Origin: Brevibacillus agri
GTDB taxonomy: Bacteria; Bacillota; Bacilli; Brevibacillales; Brevibacillaceae
Assembly: GCF_004117055.1 (NCBI RefSeq)
Contig: NZ_CP026363.1
Coordinates: 335,001-395,000 of the forward strand
Reading direction: 5' to 3'
DNA length: 60,000 nt
A program made the position numbers and the translations under genes. This document shows positions 1-9,091 of this stretch, one piece after another (position 1 is the stretch's first letter; each line of letters opens with the position of its first letter). The notes below the pieces were generated by a model. The model did not search any database and was not told the origin of the DNA. It was given only the letters and a program-made list of their open reading frames with translations.

Positions 1-1029
<1,029 letters not shown>

Positions 1030-1050
1030 TCACTCCTCTAAAAAATACCT

Positions 1051-1079
1051 GATTTAACAATATTGTACAGCGCGGTCAA
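1051..1079 (-). promoter_or_regulatory. Probable SigA promoter of lysS
   Basis: On the minus strand TTGACC (1079-1074), a 17-bp spacer and TAAATC (1056-1051) give a near-consensus housekeeping promoter. It sits between the greA terminator hairpin and the lysS ribosome-binding site, so lysS probably has its own start in addition to any readthrough. Confidence 0.6.
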
Positions 1080-1089
1080 ATAGTGATAC

Positions 1090-1113
1090 GGCGTACCTCG
1101 TAAAAGGTACGCC
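1090..1113 (-). terminator. Terminator-like hairpin after greA
   Basis: A perfect 9-bp inverted repeat (GGCGTACCT / AGGTACGCC) lies just past the greA stop codon. The following minus-strand sequence has only a weak T-rich stretch, so termination may be partial. Confidence 0.55.
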
Positions 1114-1126
1114 ATGGATGAACTGC

Positions 1127-1603
1127 TTACAGGTTAATATCGAGAATCTCGTACTGAATGACGCCTGCAGGTACGTTCACGTCGACGATCGCGCCCTTGC
1201 TCTTGCCCAAAAGCGCTTGGCCTACAGGAGACTCGTTGGAAATCTTGTTGTTCATCGGATCGGATTCGGCAGAGCCTACGATGGTGTAATCGACAATATC
1301 ACCATACTCCAGGTCTTTCAGCTTCACTCTCGATCCTACGCTGACTACGCCTGTGTCCACATCTTCATTGGTGATGATGGTGGCTTTGCGCAACATTTTT
1401 TCCAGCGTCAGAATGCGGCCTTCGATGAACGCCTGCTCATTCTTTGCTTCTTCGTACTCAGAGTTCTCACTGATATCTCCAAAGCTGATCGCTTCTTTAA
1501 TCCTTGCTGCAACTTCCTTGCGTTTAACCGTTTTCAAATCTTCAAGCTCTTGCTCCAGTTTTGTTAAACCTTCTGGTGTCAGGAAAACTTCTTTTTCAGA
1601 CAT
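1127..1603 (-). CDS. greA: Transcription elongation factor GreA
   Basis: GreA rescues backtracked RNA polymerase by stimulating transcript cleavage. The 158-residue length matches the family. The N-terminal coiled coil carries the expected acidic tip region ([19 protein letters not shown], about residues 40-58), and the C-terminal FKBP-like domain contains GSRVKLKD and [14 protein letters not shown]. The ATG at 1603 is preceded by a GGGGG-type ribosome-binding site. A TATAAT-like box lies roughly 60 bp upstream, so transcription from its own promoter in the 216-bp gap after dusB is plausible. It is flanked by hairpins on both sides. Confidence 0.96.
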   Translation of the reverse strand: MSEKEVFLTPEGLTKLEQELEDLKTVKRKEVAARIKEAISFGDISENSEYEEAKNEQAFIEGRILTLEKMLRKATIITNEDVDTGVVSVGSRVKLKDLEYGDIVDYTIVGSAESDPMNNKISNESPVGQALLGKSKGAIVDVNVPAGVIQYEILDINL

Positions 1604-1723
1604 GGTTCAATTCCCCCGTTTTAAAAAATGATTCCATTTGCACTGGGTAAAGTACAAAGGATTATATGTAGTTGTTCTATACAATATACAGCAGAACACA
1701 ATAACTGTGAGGGTTCAAAGGTA

Positions 1724-1749
1724 AAGCTGCCAGAGTGGACTGGCAGCTT
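1724..1749 (-). terminator. Hairpin after dusB
   Basis: A perfect 10-bp inverted repeat (AAGCTGCCAG / CTGGCAGCTT) lies about 70 bp beyond the dusB stop. The T-tract on the minus strand is weak. It probably ends the folate-dusB transcript before greA. Confidence 0.55.
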
Positions 1750-1819
1750 GGCTCCCAATATTACGGAGTATTATAGGATATGAAGGAACCCTTGTCAATG
1801 TCTGGAACAAACAACCATT

Positions 1820-2848
1820 TTAGTAGCTGACTGCCTCGTCGCGCGCTGATTCCTGCGGCTCTTCCAGGTCGCCTGCATAGTTCTCAACCCACTCGACATA
1901 GTCCGTCAAAACCCGACGCAGCTCTTCTTCTGTCTCCACGGCATTCACCAAGTTTTTCGTATGGGTAGAGCCTCGCAGCCCTTTCAAATACCATGCGGCG
2001 TGCTTGCGCATTTCCAGCACGCCTACGCGCGGACCTTTCAGCGCAATCAGACGCTCGGCGTGCAAGAGACAGATGTCGATTTTTTCGCGTACGGAAGGCT
2101 CGGGCACAAGCTCTCCTGTCGTCAAGTACTGGATGGTCCGATACAGCATCCACGGATTGCCGAGTGCGGCGCGTCCGATCATGACGCCATCGCAGCCGGT
2201 CGTGTCGAGCATGCGTCTTGCATCCTCAGGTGTCGCGACATCGCCGTTGCCGATGACCGGAATCGAAACGGCTTCCTTCACGCGCCCGATCCAGCTCCAG
2301 TCCGCATGGCCCTTGTACATTTGCACACGCGTGCGGCCATGGACGGCGATGGCCTTGCCGCCTGCGCGCTCAACAGCCTTGGCATTTTCCACCACGTACA
2401 GGTGCTCTTCGTCCCAGCCCAGACGCATTTTCACCGTAACCGGCTTCTCCACGGCATCGACTACAGCAGAGACGACCTCGTAAATTTTATTCGGATCAAG
2501 CAGCAGGCGGGCACCTGCGTCACAGCTCGTAATTTTCGGAACGGGACACCCCATATTGATGTCGATAATGTCTGCGTTCGTATGTTGGTCTACATACTTC
2601 GCCGCTTCCACCAATGTTTCCTTGTCGCCGCCAAAAATCTGCAGGCTGAGCGGTTTCTCGCGCTCGTCGACGTACAACATGTCGATGGTCTTTTTGTTGC
2701 CGTGGACGATTCCTTTGTCGCTGACCATCTCGGCGCATACCAGGCCAGTCCCGAACTCCTTGGCAATCAAACGAAAAGCAGGGTTGCACACACCTGCCAT
2801 CGGGGCGAGAACGACGTTGTTTTTCAATTCGATGTTACCGATTTTCAT
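1820..2848 (-). CDS. dusB: tRNA-dihydrouridine synthase DusB
   Basis: FMN-dependent enzyme that reduces uridines in the tRNA D-loop. The 342-residue protein has the Dus TIM barrel: [13 protein letters not shown] near the N-terminus (FMN contacts), the [11 protein letters not shown] motif with its cysteine at about residue 100, [14 protein letters not shown] and the glycine-rich VIGNGDV / [11 protein letters not shown] phosphate-binding segments. The ATG at 2848 follows AAGGAGG. It is the last gene of the folate cluster, as yacF/dusB is in Bacillus subtilis. A short acidic C-terminal tail follows the helical domain. Confidence 0.95.
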   Translation of the reverse strand: MKIGNIELKNNVVLAPMAGVCNPAFRLIAKEFGTGLVCAEMVSDKGIVHGNKKTIDMLYVDEREKPLSLQIFGGDKETLVEAAKYVDQHTNADIIDINMGCPVPKITSCDAGARLLLDPNKIYEVVSAVVDAVEKPVTVKMRLGWDEEHLYVVENAKAVERAGGKAIAVHGRTRVQMYKGHADWSWIGRVKEAVSIPVIGNGDVATPEDARRMLDTTGCDGVMIGRAALGNPWMLYRTIQYLTTGELVPEPSVREKIDICLLHAERLIALKGPRVGVLEMRKHAAWYLKGLRGSTHTKNLVNAVETEEELRRVLTDYVEWVENYAGDLEEPQESARDEAVSY

Positions 2849-2914
2849 CTATTTCGACCTCCTTATTCCCGATCCACGGGTTCTTGGAGAGGAGAGACTC
2901 ATCCAAACGACCTA

Positions 2915-3124
2915 TCATTTATTTATAGCACATAATTCTTCATAGTCGACCTGTAAAGTGCTGGCGATCTTGCGCAGTACCGGCTCTGTCGGCGTACGGG
3001 TTCCCCGCTCAAGCGATCCGACAAACGACAATGATACTCCCAGCTTTTCCGAAAGCGATTGTTGTGTATACCCTTTTAGCTTCCGGAAGGATCTGATCCG
3101 ATTTCCCAGTTGATTGCTCCCCAC
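2915..3124 (-). CDS. Small XRE-family HTH regulator (yazB-like)
   Basis: A 69-residue single-domain DNA-binding protein, essentially one Cro/C1-type helix-turn-helix (LGNRIRSFRKLKGYTQQSL, then GVSLSFVGSLERGTRTP). The GTG at 3124 has AAGGGGG upstream; that start overlaps the end of folK by 49 bp, and a TTG at 3109 would shorten the overlap. In Bacillus subtilis the gene at this place is yazB, of unknown target. No ligand domain is visible. Its position inside the folate operon suggests a local regulatory role, but that is inference. Confidence 0.85.
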   Translation of the reverse strand: MGSNQLGNRIRSFRKLKGYTQQSLSEKLGVSLSFVGSLERGTRTPTEPVLRKIASTLQVDYEELCAINK

Positions 3125-3606
3125 TCTCGTACCCCCTTGTGATCTTCTACCAATAAGGAAAGATAATGGTCAATAGTCTGGTCGTGGCCGGGCAAAACCC
3201 CGCCCTCCCAAATATCGCGCAACGGAACAAGCACAAAAGCACGCTGGCTAAGACCCGGATGCGGGATGACAAGATGCTCCAGCGACACAGAGGATGTACC
3301 GTACAAGAGAAGATCAATGTCTATTGTACGCGGTCCCCAGCGGATGGTTCGAATGCGTCCCAGCTCCCGCTCCACCGACAAGGCGGTCTCCAGAAGCTGC
3401 TCCGGGGAAAGCTCTGTCTCTACCGCTACGGCCATATTCAAAAACGCCTCTTGCTCGACGTAGCCGAACGGCTCAGTCTCGTACACAGACGATGTACGCA
3501 GCACGCGAATCCCTCTGTGCGCAGCAAGCTTCCGGATCGCCTGGCGCAGCTTTTCTGCCCGGTCGCCCTGGTTCGAGCCAAGCCCCAGATACGCAATTAC
3601 ACTCAT
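3076..3606 (-). CDS. folK: HPPK, 6-hydroxymethyl-7,8-dihydropterin pyrophosphokinase
   Basis: Transfers pyrophosphate from ATP to 6-hydroxymethyl-7,8-dihydropterin, the step before FolP. The 176-residue protein begins with YLGLGSNQGDR, contains SSVYETEPFGY in the pterin loop, RTIRWGPRTIDIDLLLYG (the HPPK signature with two Mg-binding aspartates) and LVIPHPGLSQRAFVLVPL. The ATG at 3606 overlaps the folB stop by 4 bp, indicating translational coupling. All catalytic features are intact. Confidence 0.97.
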   Translation of the reverse strand: MSVIAYLGLGSNQGDRAEKLRQAIRKLAAHRGIRVLRTSSVYETEPFGYVEQEAFLNMAVAVETELSPEQLLETALSVERELGRIRTIRWGPRTIDIDLLLYGTSSVSLEHLVIPHPGLSQRAFVLVPLRDIWEGGVLPGHDQTIDHYLSLLVEDHKGVREWGAINWEIGSDPSGS

Positions 3607-3980
3607 GAAGCAAAATCCTCTCTTTTGCGCGTCATCTCAATGGCGACAGATTCATAATGCCCGTTGATCGGCGGGTTCGGCTTGGTCACCTTGACTTTGA
3701 CCTCTTGCAGAGGAAATTGCGTCAAAAGCCGCTCGGCAATGACGGCCGTCAGCTTTTCAACCAGGTTGAACCGTTCGCCCTCGACAATTTTTTGCACACA
3801 AATAAAAATATCGGCGTAATTGATCGTATGTTGAAGCTCATCGCTTGCGCCTGCCTGCGACAAATCGGCAGAAAGCTCCAGATCGACGTAAAAGCGTTGA
3901 CCCAGCTCCGCCTCTGCTCCAAACACGCCATGGTAGCCGTAAAACGACATGCCGTTGAAGTAAATTTTATCCAACGTCAA
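3603..3980 (-). CDS. folB: Dihydroneopterin aldolase FolB
   Basis: Converts 7,8-dihydroneopterin to 6-hydroxymethyl-7,8-dihydropterin and glycolaldehyde. I chose the TTG at 3980 (LDKIYFNGMSFYGYHGVF) because AAGGGGGG lies just upstream, the TTG overlaps the folP stop, and the resulting 125 residues match the family length. A longer open frame exists upstream but runs antisense-like through folP. The conserved YGYHG, catalytic glutamate region and VEKLTAVIAERLL / KVTKPNPPI segments are present. Confidence 0.93.
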   Translation of the reverse strand: MTLDKIYFNGMSFYGYHGVFGAEAELGQRFYVDLELSADLSQAGASDELQHTINYADIFICVQKIVEGERFNLVEKLTAVIAERLLTQFPLQEVKVKVTKPNPPINGHYESVAIEMTRKREDFAS

Positions 3981-5164
3981 ATGCCCCCCTTCAGCATCGC
4001 GTCCATCATCTTCGTAACCCGCTTCATCTCTTTGACATCGTGCACCCGTACCATGTGGCAGCCTTTGGCGACGCCGAGCGCAACTGTCGCGGCTGTCCCT
4101 TCCACCCGATCGTCCACTGGAAGGTCGAGGACGTGGCCAATCATCCGTTTGCGCGAAGTCGCGAGCAAAACCGGGTACCCGAGGGCGACGAAATCGTCGA
4201 GTCTGCGCATCGTTTCGAGATTTTGCTCGACCGTTTTGACAAAGCCGATCCCCGGATCGAGAATAATCTGTTCCTCGCGCACACCCGCTTGCAGGGCAAT
4301 TTGCACAGACTCGCGCAAATCTCTGACAAAATCGGAGTAAAAGTCCCGGTAGTCCGTGTCTGTACGGTTGTGCATCAAAATGATCGGCACCCCGCGCCGC
4401 GCAGCCACCTCCGCCATGCGCGGATCGCGCTTTGCTCCCCAAACGTCATTGATGATATGCGCCCCGGCATCAAGCGCCCGCTCCGCTACAGCGGCTTTGT
4501 ACGTGTCGATGGACAAAGGGACAGAAAGCTCGGCGGACAAACGGCGAATCACTGGCAGCACCCTGTCCAGCTCCTCTGCCTCCCCGACCGGCTCCGCTCC
4601 CGGACGCGTAGACTCGCCCCCGATGTCAATGATGTCCGCTCCCGCTTCGACCATCGCGCGCGCCTGCGCCAAAGCGTGGTCAAGGTCCACGAAGCGCCCT
4701 CCGTCCGAAAAGGAATCGGGCGTCACATTGAGGATGCCCATTACCAGCGTCCGTTCGCCAAGCGGAAGGGTGTAACGGCCGCAATTCAGCTCCCGTCTGG
4801 CCCGCAGCCGCGCAGGCATCGCCAAAGCCTCCCGTACCTCTGCCGCCACGGCTGCAAGCTCCTCATCCCGTTTTTCCAGTTGCGACAGCGCCTGCTCCAA
4901 CTGCTTTGGTCCCGCAAGCAAAAGCAGCCGCTTTTTGTCAGTTGCGCCCGGCTGCCCGGACACAACGGCCTCGGCCCCGGCGGAAAGCATGTCCAGCCGC
5001 ACCTTTTCCGCGACAGCTTCACTCATGTTTTCCACGTGGATCATCAGACCCGCTCTCCACTCGGCCAACCGCTCGGCCTGATCGCCAAAAATCCCTCGAT
5101 GGGCAAGCTCCGCCAGCATCTCGTCAACGGTTGCCGCATGGATTCGAAATGGATTGTACTTCAT
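3977..5164 (-). CDS. folP: Dihydropteroate synthase FolP with N-terminal extension
   Basis: Condenses 6-hydroxymethyl-dihydropterin pyrophosphate with p-aminobenzoate; target of sulfonamides. The catalytic barrel starts near residue 135 (LVMGILNVTPDSFSDGG) and continues with DIIDIGGESTRPGAEPV, LSIDTYKA, INDVWG, ILMHNR, ILDPGIGFVKT and ATSRKRMIG. The whole protein is 395 residues whereas the plain enzyme is about 270-290. The first 130 residues (KYNPFRIHAATVDEMLAEL onwards) form an additional mixed alpha/beta and coiled-coil-like region. The start at 5164 is not certain, but the extension stays in frame and is coding-like. Confidence 0.94.
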   Translation of the reverse strand: MKYNPFRIHAATVDEMLAELAHRGIFGDQAERLAEWRAGLMIHVENMSEAVAEKVRLDMLSAGAEAVVSGQPGATDKKRLLLLAGPKQLEQALSQLEKRDEELAAVAAEVREALAMPARLRARRELNCGRYTLPLGERTLVMGILNVTPDSFSDGGRFVDLDHALAQARAMVEAGADIIDIGGESTRPGAEPVGEAEELDRVLPVIRRLSAELSVPLSIDTYKAAVAERALDAGAHIINDVWGAKRDPRMAEVAARRGVPIILMHNRTDTDYRDFYSDFVRDLRESVQIALQAGVREEQIILDPGIGFVKTVEQNLETMRRLDDFVALGYPVLLATSRKRMIGHVLDLPVDDRVEGTAATVALGVAKGCHMVRVHDVKEMKRVTKMMDAMLKGGI

Positions 5165-5216
5165 GGACCTACTCCCTTTTTCCGTCTTCGCATATTGATT
5201 AGTAGCATACCATAAT

Positions 5217-6062
5217 TTACATTCCGGTCGCTACAGACTGACGATAGGCCAAGTGCAGTTCGCGTGTGTATTTTCCGTAGGTCGATGCGACTAGCTGTCC
5301 GTCTACTTCTGCCACCGGGACGATTTCCTGCACGGAGTTGGTGGTGAAAACTTCATCCGCCGCAAGCAACTCTTCCAGCCGATACCGTCCTTCCGTTGTC
5401 GGGATCGCCAACTGCTCGGCCAATCGCAAAACATGGCGGCGGGTCACCCCGTCAAGAATGCCCGTATCCAACGAAGGCGTGAACAGATGCCCGTTCTTGA
5501 CCCAGAACAGATTGCTGACGATGCCTTCCGCGAGAAAGCCGTCGTGCGTCAAAAACAGCCCTTCCGTATCCGTGCGCGCACCCAGCTCCTGGCGAGCCAG
5601 CGCATTGTTGAGGTAGTTGTGCGATTTGAAACGCTGGTGCCCCTCCGCAGTCTGCCTCGCCAGCGCCAACGTCTGCAACCGCTTTGGTTGAGGCGGGACT
5701 GCAAGCGGGGCGACCGGCTTGGCAAATACGAACAACGACGGGCGCTCGTAGCCGCCTGTCACCAAGCCTACTCCTTCCGGCCCGGCGGTGACGCTGAGGC
5801 GCACATACGCATCCCGCAGCCCATTGGCGTCGATCGTTTGCAGGATCGCGTCCGCCAGCTCCGCTTTTGACCATATGGGCTGAATCTGCAACGCCAAAAG
5901 CCCGGAGCTGAGCCGGGCGAAATGGTCGTCCCATAAAAACAGTTTGCGGTCGTAAACACGCATCGTCTCAAACAGCCCGATGCCGTACAAAAAACCGTGA
6001 TCCAAAACCGATACGCTCGCCTCATGTGCCGGACAGATCGTCCCGTTTACATAAACGTGCAT
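5217..6062 (-). CDS. pabC: 4-amino-4-deoxychorismate lyase PabC
   Basis: PLP-dependent fold-type IV enzyme that releases pyruvate from aminodeoxychorismate to give p-aminobenzoate. The 281-residue protein has the DHGFLYGIGLFETMR substrate loop, the PLP lysine in FKSHNYLNN (about residue 145), EGIVSNLFWV and the phosphate-cup motif GILDGVTRR. It is followed by folP after 53 bp and preceded by tatC after 33 bp. The partner genes pabA and pabB are 15 kb away. D-amino-acid or branched-chain aminotransferases share this fold, but the folate context favours PabC. Confidence 0.9.
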   Translation of the reverse strand: MHVYVNGTICPAHEASVSVLDHGFLYGIGLFETMRVYDRKLFLWDDHFARLSSGLLALQIQPIWSKAELADAILQTIDANGLRDAYVRLSVTAGPEGVGLVTGGYERPSLFVFAKPVAPLAVPPQPKRLQTLALARQTAEGHQRFKSHNYLNNALARQELGARTDTEGLFLTHDGFLAEGIVSNLFWVKNGHLFTPSLDTGILDGVTRRHVLRLAEQLAIPTTEGRYRLEELLAADEVFTTNSVQEIVPVAEVDGQLVASTYGKYTRELHLAYRQSVATGM

Positions 6063-6095
6063 CTTTGCCCTCTCCCGATAACATAGTCGAGAGCA

Positions 6096-6836
6096 TCATA
6101 CCATATTTTCCGGCGAAAGCGCAGTTTCCCGAGTGCGTTTTCCATGTATGACGCGCGAGATGGTAATGGAGATTTCGTACAGCACGATCAGCGGCACGAT
6201 CACCATAATATCGGACAAAAAATCAGGCGGCGTAATCGTAATCGAAATGATCGCCAGCACCAGGTAGGCGGGCTTGCGCATTTTCGCCAGCCGCTGCGGA
6301 TTCAGTATGCCCAGATGGCTGAGAAAAAGAACCACCACCGGCAATTCAAACAAAAGCCCGAACGGCAAACAAAGATTGAGCATGAAGGTGAAGTAGTCAT
6401 TGGCCGTAATCACCAGTTCAAAATTCCCGTTGGACAACCCCAGCACAAATTGGTACATCAGCGGAAACAAGACGAAGTAAGCGAAAGACAAGCCGAACAA
6501 AAACAGCAGAAACAGGGCGGGGATATACATGAGCGCCACTTTTCGCTCCCGCTCCTCCAGCGCCGGGACTACAAAGCGCCACGCCTGGTAAGCAGCGACA
6601 GGAATCGTGATCGCCACCGCCCCGATTGCAGACAGCTTTACATAAATCGACAAAATGTCACTGGGACCGAGAATCGCCAGTTTTTCGCCCGAATGATTCG
6701 ACAATGCCAAATATATGTGATCGACAAACAAAAAGCAGACGATCATGCTGACGACGAGCGTCGCTGCCACAATCAGTAGCCTGCGCCGCAAGTCAGTCAC
6801 ATGCTCAAGAACAGGCATCTCTTGGTTCACACGCAC
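6096..6836 (-). CDS. tatC: Twin-arginine translocase subunit TatC
   Basis: Integral membrane receptor for Tat signal peptides. The protein of about 245 residues has six predicted helices. Typical features are VLEHVTDLRRRLL at the N-terminus, the FVVPALEERERK cytoplasmic segment, PFGLLFELPVVVLFL and the C-terminal ITPPDFLSDIMV region. GTG at 6836 or the in-frame GTG at 6830 can be the start; the second sits 6 bp from a GGGGGA site and fits better. Together with tatA and the PhoX remnant it forms a substrate-plus-translocase module. Confidence 0.95.
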   Translation of the reverse strand: MRVNQEMPVLEHVTDLRRRLLIVAATLVVSMIVCFLFVDHIYLALSNHSGEKLAILGPSDILSIYVKLSAIGAVAITIPVAAYQAWRFVVPALEERERKVALMYIPALFLLFLFGLSFAYFVLFPLMYQFVLGLSNGNFELVITANDYFTFMLNLCLPFGLLFELPVVVLFLSHLGILNPQRLAKMRKPAYLVLAIISITITPPDFLSDIMVIVPLIVLYEISITISRVIHGKRTRETALSPENMV

Positions 6837-6915
6837 TCCCCCTTACGCGCTGTGCTGCAAAAAGGCAGTGCGCCTCTTGCACGCACCGCCTTTTCCACAA
6901 AGCCTCAAAGCCGGA

Positions 6916-7119
6916 TTAGTTGATTCGTTTGGCCGTTTCTTCCACGGCTTTGTCTTTTGCCTCGTCGTCGTCCTTGGTCAAGTCTTTGGTAGCTGACTTG
7001 AACTCTGTCAGCGTCCGGCCAAAAGCACGGCCGATCTCCGGCAGCTTGCTCGGTCCGAAAATGACCAGCGCGATAATCAAAATCAAGATCAATCCGGGAA
7101 TCCCGATGCTCGATAGCAT
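6916..7119 (-). CDS. tatA: Twin-arginine translocase subunit TatA
   Basis: Pore-forming Tat component. The 67-residue protein has a single N-terminal helix ([19 protein letters not shown]), the hinge [20 protein letters not shown] and a charged tail. The ATG at 7119 has an AGGAGTG site. It lies 80 bp upstream of tatC in the same direction and 20 bp downstream of the PhoX remnant. Confidence 0.95.
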   Translation of the reverse strand: MLSSIGIPGLILILIIALVIFGPSKLPEIGRAFGRTLTEFKSATKDLTKDDDEAKDKAVEETAKRIN

Positions 7120-7139
7120 GGTGCACTACACTCCTTGTC

Positions 7140-7466
7140 CTAGAAACCCGTAATGGCAATCACGCTCGGCAAAGCTACTGCATTTCCGCCCTTTGGCCAA
7201 TGACTGGTTGGCTGGCTGTAGTCCTTGAGGTTTTCGCCCGGATGCTGTACCGACAAGAACAGCGTTTTTTCGTCAGGCGTAAACCACGGTCCTGTCATTT
7301 CCGCGCCTACGGGAGCAGAGGCGAACTGTGCGGCTTGTCCCTGGTTGTTGCCCGAGGTCGGAATGAAAAATACCCCGTTGTTGCCAAACGACTTGTAGAT
7401 ACCGCTGTTCATGGAGGAAGAAGAAATATCGGTCACGACCCACAGGTTGCCTGCGCTGTCAAACGC
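7140..7466 (-). pseudogene. 3' remnant of a PhoX-type (DUF839) phosphatase gene
   Basis: The last 108 codons or so of a PhoX/DUF839 protein: AFDSAGNLWVVTDISS, MTGPWFTPDEKTLFLSVQHPG and the final VIAITGF. PhoX proteins are Tat-exported calcium-dependent phosphatases, which fits the tatA-tatC genes directly downstream. Similarity stops abruptly at 7466, where an in-frame TAG and AT-rich sequence begin, so roughly three quarters of the gene is gone. The family assignment is from motif memory; the truncation is directly visible. Confidence 0.75.
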
Positions 7467-7790
7467 CTAGACTACTACTTAATGCACATATCGTGAAACT
7501 TCATACTTGTACATTAAAAACACTAAAAAGGCCTTATTTTTGTTGGTTATTAATGATATTTTCATTTTGATTTAAGAAGAGAAAATGCACAAAATGATAT
7601 AGGGGAATGTATAGAATAATCGGACTATTTACAACAGGCTGATATCGGTTGATAATCAAATTGACAGCACAAATGCACAAAATATGTAGAAAAAGAAAGA
7701 GTTTTGGGGGAATAAAAACATGTCAACAAACTTGTTAATTCTTAATAAAAGCTCTATTCATAACCCACAGATGGTATTATCCCCTCAAGG
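7467..7790. other. AT-rich gap between phoX remnant and IS3 element
   Basis: 324 bp of AT-rich sequence with no coding frame I can support. It marks the left edge of the accessory block, with core-like base composition to its left and low-GC sequence to its right. No clear promoter reading into tatA was found. Confidence 0.5.
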
Positions 7791-7854
7791 TAGACAGTAA
7801 AAAAAGAGTACATGATATCATGGACTCATTACTGTTGACCGGAGGGGATTTTTC

Positions 7855-8193
7855 ATGCCACCAAAGAAGGGACAGGTCTTTACTCGTTATAGCGAGGATA
7901 CGAAGAAAGAGGCTGTTCGCTTGCGTTTGGAAGAGCAGTGGAGCTATCAGGAGATAAGAGAAAAGCTGGGAATTAAAAGTGATGCACAGATCATCAGTTG
8001 GGTACGTAAGCACCAGAGCGGAGAATCGTTTGAGGATTATCGTGGGCGTTGGAATAAGAAACACTTCAGTAGCCTTGAAGAGGAAAACGCCTATTTGAAA
8101 GCGCAGGTCGAATACCTAAAAAAGCTCAATCCGAATCTGCATGGGGAGGGAAGTTGGATCAGCAAGCCCGGTTTAGGACCATCGAAAAAATGA
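7855..8193 (+). CDS. IS3-family transposase OrfA
   Basis: A 112-residue DNA-binding subunit with an N-terminal helix-turn-helix (YSEDTKKEAVRLRLEEQWSY, REKLGIKSDAQIISWVRKHQ) and a C-terminal leucine-zipper-like part (LEEENAYLKAQVEYLKKL). The ATG at 7855 follows GGAGGGG. It overlaps orfB, and the CTA AAA AAG site at 8116-8124 allows -1 frameshifting to the OrfAB fusion. Confidence 0.9.
   Translation: MPPKKGQVFTRYSEDTKKEAVRLRLEEQWSYQEIREKLGIKSDAQIISWVRKHQSGESFEDYRGRWNKKHFSSLEEENAYLKAQVEYLKKLNPNLHGEGSWISKPGLGPSKK
8118..8124 (+). promoter_or_regulatory. A6G programmed -1 frameshift site
   Basis: The heptamer A AAA AAG lies in the OrfA frame just before the overlap with OrfB. A -1 slip here gives an open path through QSESAWGGKLDQQARF into OrfB. 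This is the standard way IS3 elements make their full transposase. Confidence 0.75.
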
Positions 8194-9005
8194 ATCACAA
8201 GTATCCCATCATCATGCTGTGCAAGATTGCCGAAGTATCGCGGTCGGGTTATTACAAGTGGAAAGCTGCCCGGGAATCTCGTAAAACCCGTATCGAGCAG
8301 GATACGAATGTAAAAGAGCACATCCTTGCTATTCATCGACTGCGACCTTATTTCGGCTACAAACGTATGCGTACGGCTTTACACAAAGAAGGGGTTTTGG
8401 TTAACCACAAAAAGGTGCGTAGGCTGATGCGTGAGCTGGGAATTCGTTCAGTTATCCGCAAGAAACGGCCATTTGCAGGTCGCAAACCATCCGTAGTCTT
8501 TCCGAATGTCCTCAACCGTGAATTTACAGCAGAAACCATTTTGAAGAAATTTGTGACTGACATTACCTATATTCGAATTGGTCATGATTTTGTCTATTTG
8601 TCGGTTATTTTAGACCTTTGTAACAAGGAAGTCGTAGCATGGGAGCTATCCGCGCGTAACGATCTCCAACTCGTATTGGACACCGTAAAGCAACTGAACG
8701 CCAAAAACGCTATTCTCCATTCCGACCAAGGATTTCAATACACAACCAAATCGTACAGGGATCTACTCGAGGAGAAAGAACTTATGGGAAGCCATTCAAG
8801 ACGCGGGAATTGCTTTGACAACGCATGTATCGAGTCGTTCTTTTCCCATCTGAAAACGGAAAAGCTTTACCTGGCGAAGCCAGATAGTGAAGCTGCGGCA
8901 CGTAAATGTGTTGCTGAATATATCGACTACTATAACAATGAACGCTTCCAGAAAAAACTCGGCGACCTCTCCCCGGTTGAATATCGAGAAGCGATCGCCG
9001 CTTAG
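8154..9005 (+). CDS. IS3-family transposase OrfB (DDE integrase core)
   Basis: A 283-residue rve-type integrase region. The catalytic triad is visible as VTDITYIRI, LHSDQGFQY and CIESFFSHLK. An N-terminal HTH_21-like segment (YFGYKRMRTALHKEG) precedes it. The TTG at 8154 has GGGGAGGG upstream for independent initiation. The frame is complete, so the element may be active. Confidence 0.93.
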   Translation: MDQQARFRTIEKMNHKYPIIMLCKIAEVSRSGYYKWKAARESRKTRIEQDTNVKEHILAIHRLRPYFGYKRMRTALHKEGVLVNHKKVRRLMRELGIRSVIRKKRPFAGRKPSVVFPNVLNREFTAETILKKFVTDITYIRIGHDFVYLSVILDLCNKEVVAWELSARNDLQLVLDTVKQLNAKNAILHSDQGFQYTTKSYRDLLEEKELMGSHSRRGNCFDNACIESFFSHLKTEKLYLAKPDSEAAARKCVAEYIDYYNNERFQKKLGDLSPVEYREAIAA

Positions 9006-9091
9006 GTGATTCCTCTTTTTTTACTGTCTACTTGACGGGGCTACGACCATCGGTTGTGAATTCATTGGTTCTTTTTTATATAGATAGTGTT

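Larger units (their letters stand above)
7791..9030 (+). mobile_element. Complete IS3-family insertion sequence
   Basis: A 1240-bp element with matching ends: TAGACAGTAAAAAAAGAG at 7791 and its inverse ending at 9030. It carries overlapping orfA and orfB in the IS3 arrangement. I could not identify a clear target duplication (flanks AAGG and CTTG), so the ends may be off by a few bases or the flanks may have been rearranged. Confidence 0.85.

Noticed and set aside
3981..4442. Upstream extension of the folB frame to 279 residues
   Set aside because: It overlaps folP almost completely; the TTG at 3980 with its ribosome-binding site gives the normal length.
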